Shown here: piece after piece, positions 43,965 to 52,093 of the stretch | How the letters are laid out: each line of letters opens with the position of its first letter | Numbering within the stretch: position 1 is the stretch's first letter | Origin: Flavobacterium noncentrifugens | GTDB taxonomy: Bacteria; Bacteroidota; Bacteroidia; Flavobacteriales; Flavobacteriaceae | Direction of reading: 5' to 3' | Length of the DNA: 64,000 nt | Assembly (NCBI RefSeq): GCF_900100375.1 | Contig: NZ_FNEZ01000003.1 | Coordinates: 344,183-408,182, forward strand | Made by a program: the position numbers and the translations under genes | Notes under the pieces: model-generated | What the model was told of the DNA's origin: nothing | Database searches by the model: none | The model's input: the letters and a program-made list of their open reading frames with translations, nothing else

Positions 43965-44001
43965 TTGCGGCCGTGATACGATTTCAAACCAATAACCTAA
44001 A

Positions 44002-45603
44002 ATGTTAAGATTACCTTTTTTTCTGCTTTTAATTTTTTCTACGATAGGCATCTATGCCAAGAACATCAATCCGGTGCTTGACGAACTCGACAGGGCTTTG
44101 ATGAAGAAAGACATTTACATGCAGCAGAAGTATGCGAAAATTAAGGCCATCGACCGCAACATCCACAAATACACACTGAGCAAGGACGACCGCAATTTGT
44201 ACAATTCTTATATCTCGTTGTTTGAGGAGTATAAATCGTTTAAATATGATTCGGCCTATTATTATCTGGAGCAGGCGAAATCGAAGGCTTTTTTACTGAA
44301 AGATTCGGAGATGATCGCCAAAAGCAGGATCAAGGAAGGTTTTGTATTGTTGTCTTCGGGGTTGTTTAAAGAGGCGATTGATACTTTAAACAGCATTGAT
44401 GCATCGAAACTTGTCCGGAAGAACCAGTTTGAATATTATTCGATCAAGGCGCGTGCTTATTATGACCTTGCCGATTATACGCGTGATCCGCGATACAACA
44501 TCAATTATGTGCGAACGGGGAATTTATATCTGGAGAAAGCATTGTTATTGGTAGATTCTAATACGAACGAATATTGGTCGGTGGAGAGTTTAAAAAGGCT
44601 GAAGCAGCAGGACTGGAAAGGCGCTGAGTTTGCTTTCAATTATTGGATCAAAAACTACAAACTTCCTGCGGAATATTACGGGATTGCGACTTCAAGTCTG
44701 GGATACATTTATTCGGAGCGCGGATTTACCGAGAATGCGATCCATTACCTGGCGCTTGCGGCGATTGCTGATGTGAAAAACGCTACAAAGGAAACGGTGG
44801 CGCTTAGAAACCTTGCGAATGAGTTGTTTAAGATGGGCTATCTGGAAAAAGCCAATAAGTATATCAACCTGGCGATGGACGATGCGACGTTTTACAATGC
44901 GCGGCACCGGAAAATTGAGATTTCATCGATCCTTCCGATTATTGAAAAGGCGCAGTTGAATAAGGTGAACAGTAAGAACGACACGCTTCAGAAGATTGTG
45001 ATCCTGCTTACGATATTGGCACTGATCATTATTTTATTTCTGGTCATTATCTTCATCCAATTGAAACAGCGCAACGCTGCGAAAAAGGTGATGGCGGAAT
45101 CTTACGGGCAACTTCAGGAAATGAACGTGAGTTTGAGCGAGGCCAATACGATCAAGGAAGAATATATTGCATACTTTATCAAGGCGACATCTGACCTGAT
45201 CAATAAAATGGATCATCTGCAGAAAAGCACGATACAGAAAGTGATTTCGAAGAAAACCGATGAGATTCTGGTGAGTTTGAAAAAGTATGACGTGAAGAAG
45301 GAACGTGAAAACCTGTACCACCAGTTTGATGAGATCTTTTTGAAATTGTTCCCGACGTTTGTGAATGACTTTAACAGATTATTCCCGGACGATCATAAAT
45401 CGGTTGTTAAGAAAGGGGAATTGCTCAATACGGAAATGCGGATCTTTGCGCTTTACCGATTGGGGATACAGGATTCGAATCAGATTGCGGACTTTTTAGA
45501 ACTTTCGGTGGCGACGATTTATACTTATAAGACGCGGATCAGGAGCCGATCGGAATTCAAAGAAATTTTTGAAGAGAAGATCATGGCGATTAAAACGATC
45601 TAA
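44002..45603 (+). CDS. SusR-like PUL regulator (TPR-type sensor, DUF6377, LuxR-like DNA binding)
   Basis: 533 residues. Signal peptide [20 protein letters not shown] periplasmic helical repeat region of about 300 residues, including a [23 protein letters not shown]-like unit, ends in one membrane span ([20 protein letters not shown], about 333-352). The cytoplasmic part has a coiled coil and a C-terminal helix-turn-helix ([20 protein letters not shown]). This is the SusR organisation known from Bacteroides: a membrane-spanning regulator that senses oligosaccharide in the periplasm and binds DNA from the membrane. Divergent to the PUL, which it very probably activates. Confidence 0.9.
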   Translation: MLRLPFFLLLIFSTIGIYAKNINPVLDELDRALMKKDIYMQQKYAKIKAIDRNIHKYTLSKDDRNLYNSYISLFEEYKSFKYDSAYYYLEQAKSKAFLLKDSEMIAKSRIKEGFVLLSSGLFKEAIDTLNSIDASKLVRKNQFEYYSIKARAYYDLADYTRDPRYNINYVRTGNLYLEKALLLVDSNTNEYWSVESLKRLKQQDWKGAEFAFNYWIKNYKLPAEYYGIATSSLGYIYSERGFTENAIHYLALAAIADVKNATKETVALRNLANELFKMGYLEKANKYINLAMDDATFYNARHRKIEISSILPIIEKAQLNKVNSKNDTLQKIVILLTILALIIILFLVIIFIQLKQRNAAKKVMAESYGQLQEMNVSLSEANTIKEEYIAYFIKATSDLINKMDHLQKSTIQKVISKKTDEILVSLKKYDVKKERENLYHQFDEIFLKLFPTFVNDFNRLFPDDHKSVVKKGELLNTEMRIFALYRLGIQDSNQIADFLELSVATIYTYKTRIRSRSEFKEIFEEKIMAIKTI

Positions 45604-45673
45604 ATTCGTTACGGTTTTTCCGCATAATATGTTAAATGTGTACTAAAATTCAGCTAAATCGATGTAAATCGGC

Positions 45674-45690
45674 TGTTCGCATGACGAACA
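45674..45690. promoter_or_regulatory. Inverted repeat upstream of the NUMOD4 gene promoter
   Basis: TGTTCG-CATGA-CGAACA, six-base arms with five-base spacer, 15 bases upstream of the -33 TTG. Candidate binding site for an activator or for the encoded protein itself. Confidence 0.4.
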
Positions 45691-45704
45691 TTAGTTGATA
45701 GGTA

Positions 45705-45734
45705 TTGTTTCGCTTGAAATTTTAGTTATTTTTG
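45705..45734 (+). promoter_or_regulatory. Consensus promoter of the NUMOD4/HNH-like gene
   Basis: TTG, 19 bases, TATTTTTG: both elements and spacing match. Transcription should start near 45741, 18 bases before the ATG. Confidence 0.65.
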
Positions 45735-45758
45735 TGTTATCATTAAAATACCACAACA

Positions 45759-46337
45759 ATGATCAGATTTTATCCAAATGAAGAGTTTAAGGAGTTTTTG
45801 ATCCCTTACCCTCTAAAATACCGCTACGCTGTTTCGAACCGCGGCAGGCTTGTTAGTTTTACGGACGAGATCCGTCAGGGAAATTTGCTGAACGGTTCTA
45901 AAATGGGTGGCTATAACGCTTTTCGGTACAAGATTAGGGAAAACGGCAAGGTGCGCGACAAGCACTTCTTTATCTTTAGGCTGGTTGCTGAGCTTTTTAT
46001 CCCAAAACATTCTGACGAACAGACTTATGTGCTTCACCTTGATTATGTGAAGGACAATGACCACACCAACAATTTGAAGTGGGCGACTTATGCCGAAATG
46101 CTGGCACATGGGTATAAAAACCCGACGATGGCGGAAAACAGGCGGAAACTTAAGGAATTTAAACTGAAGTCGGATGGTGCGAAGCTGACCGTTACTAAGG
46201 TGATCCACCTTAAAAAATTACTCAAAGACCCGAATAGAAAGACGCGTTTGAAGATGCTGGCGAAGCAGTTTGGCGTGAGCGAAATGCAGATCAGCAGGAT
46301 TAAGAGTGGGGAGAACTGGGCACGCGTTGTGGTTTAG
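45759..46337 (+). CDS. NUMOD4/HNH-like DNA-binding protein
   Basis: 192 residues. N-terminal NUMOD4-like module (EEFKEFLIPYPLKYRYAVSN, RGRLVSFTDEI, LNGSKMGGYNAFRYKI), then an HNH-like segment FIFRLVAELFIPKHSDEQTY and VLHLDYVKDNDHTNNLKWAT. The usual N-H-I-D of the HNH motif reads L-H-L-D, with the Asn pair still present, so nuclease activity is uncertain. The C-terminus is a helix-turn-helix of the NUMOD1 type (LAKQFGVSEMQISRIKSGEN). Proteins like this are widespread in Flavobacteriia without being inside introns, so a regulatory role may be as likely as homing. It stands alone with a consensus promoter. Confidence 0.7.
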   Translation: MIRFYPNEEFKEFLIPYPLKYRYAVSNRGRLVSFTDEIRQGNLLNGSKMGGYNAFRYKIRENGKVRDKHFFIFRLVAELFIPKHSDEQTYVLHLDYVKDNDHTNNLKWATYAEMLAHGYKNPTMAENRRKLKEFKLKSDGAKLTVTKVIHLKKLLKDPNRKTRLKMLAKQFGVSEMQISRIKSGENWARVVV

Positions 46338-46373
46338 GATTTTGAACTGATGTTACTTTATATCGTATATGGG

Positions 46374-46403
46374 AAAGCCTTTCTTTTTAGAGGGGCTTTT
46401 TTT
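46374..46403 (+). terminator. Rho-independent terminator
   Basis: AAAGCC / GGCTTT with inner TCT/AGA pairing, then eight T. It is 36 bases after the NUMOD4 gene stop. Confidence 0.75.
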
Positions 46404-46450
46404 TGTGGGTTTGATTTTGGAGATTTGGGTTGTTTTATAATTTGGTTTTG

Positions 46451-46478
46451 ACACCAGCGAGAACCGGTGTTTTTTTTG
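46451..46478 (+). terminator. Second terminator-like hairpin
   Basis: ACACC-a-G / C-c-GGTGT followed by eight T, 70 bases beyond the first terminator, with no gene between. Together with the base-composition break it suggests a junction. Confidence 0.55.
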
Positions 46479-46515
46479 TTTATTAGGTGTATTCATATAG
46501 CCTACACATTTTCAA

Positions 46516-46523
46516 TAAATTTG
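46516..46523 (+). promoter_or_regulatory. -7 promoter element of the S1-AlbA_2 gene
   Basis: TAAATTTG, 32 bases before the ATG. No TTG at the expected distance. Confidence 0.4.
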
Positions 46524-46555
46524 ATATATATTGCAAATTATTATAAAAACAATAT

Positions 46556-49500
46556 ATGGCTATAGATTTTGAAATCGGCACATTATCTGAGTATAAAATT
46601 CTAAAAAAGGAAAGGTTTAATGATCTGTTATTTTTTTATATTGAAACTCCATTTGGAGAAATAAAAATTAAGGGGTTTGATTGGCAAGAAAATCAAGCTA
46701 CACTTATATGTAAAATAATCCGTCATATAAAACAATATCCAATCCTAGAAAATAGTGATTTGCGAAATAACTATTACCAACTTAACCAAATATTCTCTTT
46801 TGATATTAAAGATTTTGGATATTTTATAGACAAACGGGAGGAAAAATGTAATTCAATAATTGTAGCTGATATACATTTTAATGAAATTGAAATCCGTGCT
46901 AAAGAGTGGCAAACTAAAAGTTTGTGGAAATTTAAAGATTTAAATTGTAAAGTCATCGGTCTAAGAGCTGACGGTATTGTCAAATTGGAAAATATGGATG
47001 AACGCCATCCGATTTATGAAAAGGGAAAATCGTATAAATTCGAAATCACTGGCTCTAAAGAATATCAAAAAGATGATCGGCTGTTTAAAGTAATATTGTT
47101 AATAGATAAATATGGATTTACATACGAAGTACCAGCATACAGAACGAGTATAATAAACCTAAAAATTACAGAACAAATTTCTTGTATTGTTGATAAAGTT
47201 ACATTTAAAGTTTTTCTAAATCAAGAAATTTCCGACGATCCCTATTTTTTTGAGTTTAATGAAATTATCGATAATCACCACTATTATAAAAGTTACTTTC
47301 TACCAAAATTGCTAGATTCGGAGGATAAAAATTGTAAACAAATGAAGTCGCAATATGATGAAAAAAGCGGTTTTTATATTTTGACATATTGCAATAAAAT
47401 ACTCCCAAATATTCTTTCTGAAAATATTAAACGCAAAAATTTTAAAATTGCTATTGAGGTAAATTCTTTGCTTTTTGAAATTGAAACTTGGATACTAAAA
47501 AGAGGCATTATTAGGGCTTTGCCTAGTGAATCGGCAAGAAAATTAATTAAAGAAAAAGTAAATCTACAAATTCAAACTTCAAAGCACTTGGAAGTAGTTC
47601 TGCCAATAATCCAAAATAATAGGTTTGCTGATTATTACGATCAAGAAACATATTACATTGAAGAAATATTTTATTTACTATATTATTCAGACATCAAACT
47701 ATTGGAGCCTTTAAAAATTGTTGATTGTCTAAAAAAAACAGACTTAAAAAACCCCAGTCATACATATTATTTAGAAAAATTAATACGTACAGTTGGTGTG
47801 AAAAAAAAAGAATTTCAGCAATTTAATAGTGAAGATTATTTTTCAATTGCAAAACTGGATAAAGTCCAAGATAATCAAGATTTAGAATTGTACATGAGTT
47901 GGACATATTGTCAAATTCTGATTTTGGATGCATTGAATAAAAAAGAAGAGAGTAATTATTTTAAAGCTCAAATTCTCCGATATTCGCTTTATTATGAAAG
48001 TGACATAAACGTAAAAATCAAGCTTTTACAAAATGCTTTTCACTTTGTTGAAAATTATAATGATTTAGAGTTAGAAATACCAATTCTAAAAAATCAAAAG
48101 TTTGCAATTGATTCTTTTAAATTGGTAGACAATCCAAATATTATTCGGAATGGGATTGATAGTTGGGAAGAGATCAAAGCAAGTATTAATTCAAACAACT
48201 ACTTGGAAGTTGAAGTTTTACAAGAACATTATTTAGGATTTAAAGTGAGGTATAAGGGTGTCAATGGCTATCTACCAACCCATCTCATAAATGATGTTAA
48301 CTTGAAAAATTATCTTCATGAAAATATAAATTGGATAACCCGAGTTAATTGTACTAGCTATTCTGAGGATTTTAATTATTTTATATGCGAACAGCTATCA
48401 ATAGATCATGAAAGTTATTTCTCAAAAAACCTTCTAAATATTTCGTCACTAAAAATTGATCAGATTTTAAAAGGAAAAATCAAGTCTATTACAGAATATG
48501 GATTATTTGTATCTACAATTCATGGTGATGCATTATTACATAAAAGTAAACTTTCAGACGATTATTGGGATTTTAATCAATTGAATAAATTCTTCAAAAT
48601 CAGACAGCACATAACCGTTGTCGTAAAAAGGATAACACCTGACAATAAATTTGAACTTAGCTACAGAGACCTTGATTTCACCGACTTTAGAGATGAATAT
48701 CAACATTTCTTATCTAAGATTGAAGCTCTAAATTACAATATAAATTTTGAAGAAAGTGATACAACTGAAAAAGAGTCGTTTAATATTAAACATTTGATAG
48801 AAATTGAAAAAGGTTTTATTTTTGAAAAATATGCTACAATTCAAAAAGTAATTTCAAAAAAAATCGCCTATATTAATCTAGCAAAACAATTCTTTTCTAA
48901 TACAAAAAATTCAAGATCGTTTCTACTCAATATCTATATTGAATATTTTAACTGCTTGTTAATGCTTGAAAAGATTATTGAAAATTATTCATTTGAAAAA
49001 TATGAAATTTTAAAACAAAAATTAAATATTATTAAAGCAGAGATAAGCCCTAAAACTATCGAAAGCTATCCTGAAACAGAAAAATTGATATATTTTGTTA
49101 GCATACTTTCTTTATTTAACGAATGCAGTGAAGATTCTTTTCAAACTTTATTAGAGTACGTCAAAGAGTATTCTAACAATAAATCTAATGATTTGCTGAA
49201 AATAATCGCTAAAGTCACTTTATCAAATAATTTATTAGTTTCGGAATCAATTGAAAATAATGATTTCTCATGTAACAATTTAAAAAGAATTAATAAATAC
49301 ATTTCTGATGGAGTTTTTTCATTGATCGAAACTGAAGAAGATAAATTACAAAGGGAATTAAATGAAGAACGAAAGTATTGGACCGGACGTATAATGGAAG
49401 ATGAGGGTGAAAATATCGAATTTAAAGCGACATTCAAAACGCCTGTACCTGACGAGCAAAAACAAAAACAAATAAGTTCTCTTGAAAATGAATTGCTGAA

Positions 49501-50002
49501 AAGCAACAACCCCGAAACGATAAAATCAAAAATTGCTGAAATTAAGGGTCTTAATATAGAAAAAACAATAATTCACAGTTCTTTAAAAACTATCGCCGCT
49601 TTTGCTAATACTATTGGTGGTCATCTTTTAATTGGTGTTTCAGATGATAAGACAGTTTTTGGTTTAGAACAAGATTACTCTTCTTTCAAAGCAAAAAAGG
49701 AACAAAATCGTGACGGCTTCGGAAAATTTTTTGACGCAAAATTAAAGGAATATTTTGGGGAAAGCTTTTCGTCAATATTACTAAAAAAGAAATTTTTAAA
49801 ATTTAACGAAGGTGATATTTTGATTATAGAAGTCAAACCAAGTTCTGAAGAGGTTTTTTTACTTAAGGATGATAATGGTAAGGCATCAGAAGCACTATAT
49901 ATAAGAAACTTATCTTCTTCAGAAAAACTGAATGGTAAAGAGCTTGCGAAATTTGTAAGAGAAAAATTTAGAAATCAAATTAGTAATATAGAAGTACAAT
50001 AA
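46556..50002 (+). CDS. Large S1-like RNA-binding protein with C-terminal AlbA_2/Schlafen-like domain
   Basis: 1148 residues. No signal peptide. The first 250 residues contain two OB-like beta segments (for example RFNDLLFFYIETPFGEIKIK and KSYKFEITGSKEYQKDD). A beta segment near 548-580 (YLEVEVLQEHYLGFKVRYKG) and a clear S1 domain at about 632-705 (IDQILKGKIKSITEYGLFVS, GDALLHKSKLSDDYWDF) indicate RNA binding. A helical region follows (about 720-940), then AlbA_2 at about 950-1140: EGENIEFKATF with Glu952, Glu955 and Lys957, FANTIGGHLLIGVSDD with Asp1030, and RNLSSSEKLNGKELAKFV. In Schlafen-like enzymes such acidic residues form the nuclease site. Two lines counted give 25% and 30% G+C, well below its neighbours, so it is probably acquired. 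A defence or RNA-targeting role is inference. Confidence 0.75.
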   Translation: MAIDFEIGTLSEYKILKKERFNDLLFFYIETPFGEIKIKGFDWQENQATLICKIIRHIKQYPILENSDLRNNYYQLNQIFSFDIKDFGYFIDKREEKCNSIIVADIHFNEIEIRAKEWQTKSLWKFKDLNCKVIGLRADGIVKLENMDERHPIYEKGKSYKFEITGSKEYQKDDRLFKVILLIDKYGFTYEVPAYRTSIINLKITEQISCIVDKVTFKVFLNQEISDDPYFFEFNEIIDNHHYYKSYFLPKLLDSEDKNCKQMKSQYDEKSGFYILTYCNKILPNILSENIKRKNFKIAIEVNSLLFEIETWILKRGIIRALPSESARKLIKEKVNLQIQTSKHLEVVLPIIQNNRFADYYDQETYYIEEIFYLLYYSDIKLLEPLKIVDCLKKTDLKNPSHTYYLEKLIRTVGVKKKEFQQFNSEDYFSIAKLDKVQDNQDLELYMSWTYCQILILDALNKKEESNYFKAQILRYSLYYESDINVKIKLLQNAFHFVENYNDLELEIPILKNQKFAIDSFKLVDNPNIIRNGIDSWEEIKASINSNNYLEVEVLQEHYLGFKVRYKGVNGYLPTHLINDVNLKNYLHENINWITRVNCTSYSEDFNYFICEQLSIDHESYFSKNLLNISSLKIDQILKGKIKSITEYGLFVSTIHGDALLHKSKLSDDYWDFNQLNKFFKIRQHITVVVKRITPDNKFELSYRDLDFTDFRDEYQHFLSKIEALNYNINFEESDTTEKESFNIKHLIEIEKGFIFEKYATIQKVISKKIAYINLAKQFFSNTKNSRSFLLNIYIEYFNCLLMLEKIIENYSFEKYEILKQKLNIIKAEISPKTIESYPETEKLIYFVSILSLFNECSEDSFQTLLEYVKEYSNNKSNDLLKIIAKVTLSNNLLVSESIENNDFSCNNLKRINKYISDGVFSLIETEEDKLQRELNEERKYWTGRIMEDEGENIEFKATFKTPVPDEQKQKQISSLENELLKSNNPETIKSKIAEIKGLNIEKTIIHSSLKTIAAFANTIGGHLLIGVSDDKTVFGLEQDYSSFKAKKEQNRDGFGKFFDAKLKEYFGESFSSILLKKKFLKFNEGDILIIEVKPSSEEVFLLKDDNGKASEALYIRNLSSSEKLNGKELAKFVREKFRNQISNIEVQ

Positions 50003-50010
50003 AAATTGGT

Positions 50011-50042
50011 AAAAAAGGCAGCAGCCATCTACTACCTTTTTT
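50011..50042. terminator. Bidirectional terminator
   Basis: AAAAAAGG / CCTTTTTT 8-base stem with 16-base loop between two converging stops. Confidence 0.6.
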
Positions 50043-50064
50043 AAACGGATTTTTTTCTTGAAGA

Positions 50065-50577
50065 TTAGTTCTCCCTAAACATCCCAAACAAATCTTCCGC
50101 CCCGCCGTCAAACTTCGTCCCATTTACAAAAAAGGAAGGCGTTCCGTTGACACCGCTGCGGATGCCGCTTTCGAAATCGGCTTCTACTTTATCTGAAAGC
50201 GTATCTTTCTGAATGTCGTTACTGAACTGTTCGATGTCGAGTCTGATTTTCTCTGCCATCCTGAACAACGCTTCGTTGCTTAAGCCACGTTGATTTTCAA
50301 AGATGATATCGTGCATTTCCCAGAATTTGCCCTGTAAAGCTGCTGCTTCGGTAGCGACTGCACAAGCGAAAGCCATGGGGTGCGATTCTGATAACGGAAA
50401 GTTGCGGTAAACAAACTTGATCTGATCAGGAAACGCTTCCTGGATCTTTTTGATCACCGGATAGGCCGCGCCACAGTGCGGGCATTGGTAATCGCCATAT
50501 TCTACTAAGGTAATGGGTGCGTCGGCTTTGCCTTCGAAATGGTCTGTGTCGTTTATGGGGATGGTGAGCTGGCTCAT
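50065..50577 (-). CDS. DsbA-type thioredoxin-fold oxidoreductase
   Basis: 170 residues, no signal peptide, so cytoplasmic. Thioredoxin fold of the DsbA type: active-site CPHC in VEYGDYQCPHCGAAYP, helical insertion (ATEAAALQGKFWEMHDIIFE) and the cis-proline loop VNGTPSFFVNG. Translation begins one base after the stop of the peroxiredoxin gene, so the two are co-translated. It may serve as reducing or isomerising partner of that peroxiredoxin in oxidative-stress defence. Confidence 0.85.
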   Translation of the reverse strand: MSQLTIPINDTDHFEGKADAPITLVEYGDYQCPHCGAAYPVIKKIQEAFPDQIKFVYRNFPLSESHPMAFACAVATEAAALQGKFWEMHDIIFENQRGLSNEALFRMAEKIRLDIEQFSNDIQKDTLSDKVEADFESGIRSGVNGTPSFFVNGTKFDGGAEDLFGMFREN

Positions 50578-50578
50578 G

Positions 50579-51046
50579 TTAGTTGGTTTTTGGGTTTAGT
50601 TTTTCTAGGGCTTCTAGAATTCCGTCGGCACCAGGATTCAGGGCTGTTGGCGATTTGTAGCTCCAGGCGATGTTTCCTTCTTTGTCGATGACGAAAAGTG
50701 CGCGGTCGCATTCGCCTTCTTCTTCGTTGTAGACACCGTAGGCTTTCGAGACTTCGCCTTTCGGTTCAAAATCGGCCAATAGGGGAAAATGCAATCCGCG
50801 GTCTTTGGAGAAAGCGAGGTGGCACCATTTGCTATCGACAGAGATGCCTAAGATGGTGGCGTCGTATTTTGAGAAATACTTTAGCATGTTGTTGTATAAT
50901 CCCATCTGGTCAGAACATACCGGACTCCAATCGGCGGGATAAAAGGCTAATATGACGTTTTTGCCCTGAAGTTCGGCCAGTGAAAAACGCTGGTCTGGAG
51001 TGGCATATAATTTAAATTCGGGGGCTTTGTCTCCTGGTTGTAACAT
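50579..51046 (-). CDS. Peroxiredoxin (AhpE/Prx-like redoxin)
   Basis: 155 residues. Thioredoxin-fold peroxidase with the peroxidatic Cys in FYPADWSPVCSDQ. Further Cys residues in DSKWCHLAFSK and EEGECDRALFVID could serve as resolving partners. The peroxiredoxin start APEFKLYATPDQRFSLAEL and C-terminal LNPGADGILEAL agree with the AhpE/BCP-like group. Operon with the DsbA-type gene on the same strand. Confidence 0.88.
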   Translation of the reverse strand: MLQPGDKAPEFKLYATPDQRFSLAELQGKNVILAFYPADWSPVCSDQMGLYNNMLKYFSKYDATILGISVDSKWCHLAFSKDRGLHFPLLADFEPKGEVSKAYGVYNEEEGECDRALFVIDKEGNIAWSYKSPTALNPGADGILEALEKLNPKTN

Positions 51047-51183
51047 GTGTAATTTTTTTTATTGTTGTGATCTTTTAAAATTAGTGATTTTTTTTGAATT
51101 GATTGGCAGAGTTCAAAAGTGGCTGTATGGATAAGGTTAAAAATTGCATCTTAGTGGTAATAAGTGCAATGATGGATAAATAA

Positions 51184-51210
51184 AAAATCCGGACTTTTGG
51201 CCCGGATCTT
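51184..51210 (-). terminator. Terminator of the lipoprotein gene
   Basis: ATCCGG / CCGGAT stem with nine-base loop, then TTTTTTATTTA on the minus strand. Confidence 0.7.
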
Positions 51211-51231
51211 TTGTGGTTGGTGGTTGTTTTT

Positions 51232-51924
51232 TTACATGTTCGTGTATTCGTATTTAATGTGGTTGACAAACAAGCCGCTGACAATGGTTTCGATTGGATA
51301 GCCGCTGTCGGAAAACGTATTGGTGCATTGTGATACGACAGCACCGTTTAGTATTACCGTATCCATTTGCTTGTGCCCGCCGATGAAATAAAACACCTGA
51401 TCGAGGAATATTCCCAGCAGGTGGTAATTTGCCCCGGCGTTGTACATCGCGCCTTTTTTTTCGGCTACGAAGTTGAATAAGCCTTGCCCGTAACGATTAA
51501 GGTCGTTGTCCTGGTCGAACCCAAATTTAATGCTGCTGAACGTGTAAAGGTCGGTGTTGGCGTCATAGGTTACATTTCCACCCTGAAAATTAATCATGTA
51601 CATTTTAAGGCGTTTGAATTCATCATATGTATAAGAATAAAAACTATCGTCGTCGCCTATTACAGATATCGTGCTGATTTGGTCATCGGGGTTGTAGGCA
51701 AACAGGTAGCTGCGGTTCTTTTCGCCTGTAACGGTGATCTTATCGATGCGTTTTTTGCTGTCGTAAGTAAAAGTATAAGTGTTGGCTACCACATTGTTTG
51801 TGTAAGTTGTGGCTTTGGTGAGCATTGGAATGCCGGTGGCTACGTCATCGGGCTTGTTGTCATCGTCATTGGAGCAGGAAATGGCAAAAAGGCCAATCGT
51901 AAATAATAAAATAAGTTTTTTCAT
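51232..51924 (-). CDS. Lipoprotein with YD-like repeats
   Basis: 230 residues. Lipobox FAISC, acidic tail just after Cys (SNDDDNKPDD), then beta repeats TNTYTFTYDSKKRIDKI-type: NTYTFTYDSKKRIDKI, RSYLFAYNPDDQISTI, SFYSYTYDEFKRLKMYM, HIKYEYTNM. The pattern resembles DUF4595-like and other short YD-like Bacteroidota lipoproteins. Probably attached to the outer membrane. Function unknown. Confidence 0.75.
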   Translation of the reverse strand: MKKLILLFTIGLFAISCSNDDDNKPDDVATGIPMLTKATTYTNNVVANTYTFTYDSKKRIDKITVTGEKNRSYLFAYNPDDQISTISVIGDDDSFYSYTYDEFKRLKMYMINFQGGNVTYDANTDLYTFSSIKFGFDQDNDLNRYGQGLFNFVAEKKGAMYNAGANYHLLGIFLDQVFYFIGGHKQMDTVILNGAVVSQCTNTFSDSGYPIETIVSGLFVNHIKYEYTNM

Positions 51925-52046
51925 TGTTGTTGATTTTGAGTTTTAAAGGTTTGGATTTGAATCCGATGCAAAAGTCAGCCAAACCTAAAAAAGCACAAAC
52001 TACAAATAGACGAATGCGGAATTAAATAGACAGACAGCAGTCCATA

Positions 52047-52075
52047 AAAAAAGCCCTCAAAATAGAGAGCTTTAA
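52047..52075 (-). terminator. Terminator of the large T9SS protein gene
   Basis: AAAGC-t-CTC / GAG-g-GCTTT hairpin then TTTT on the minus strand, 19 bases after the stop. Confidence 0.7.
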
Positions 52076-52093
52076 AATTCAGCTAAGGTTGGT

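Noticed and set aside
43770..43976. 68-codon frame in the PUL control region
   Set aside because: No recognisable content, AT-rich, and it overlaps the candidate operator and promoter elements.
51081..51344. Minus-strand frame of 87 codons overlapping the YD-like lipoprotein end
   Set aside because: Overlaps the lipoprotein gene in another frame, runs through its terminator, and has no family resemblance.
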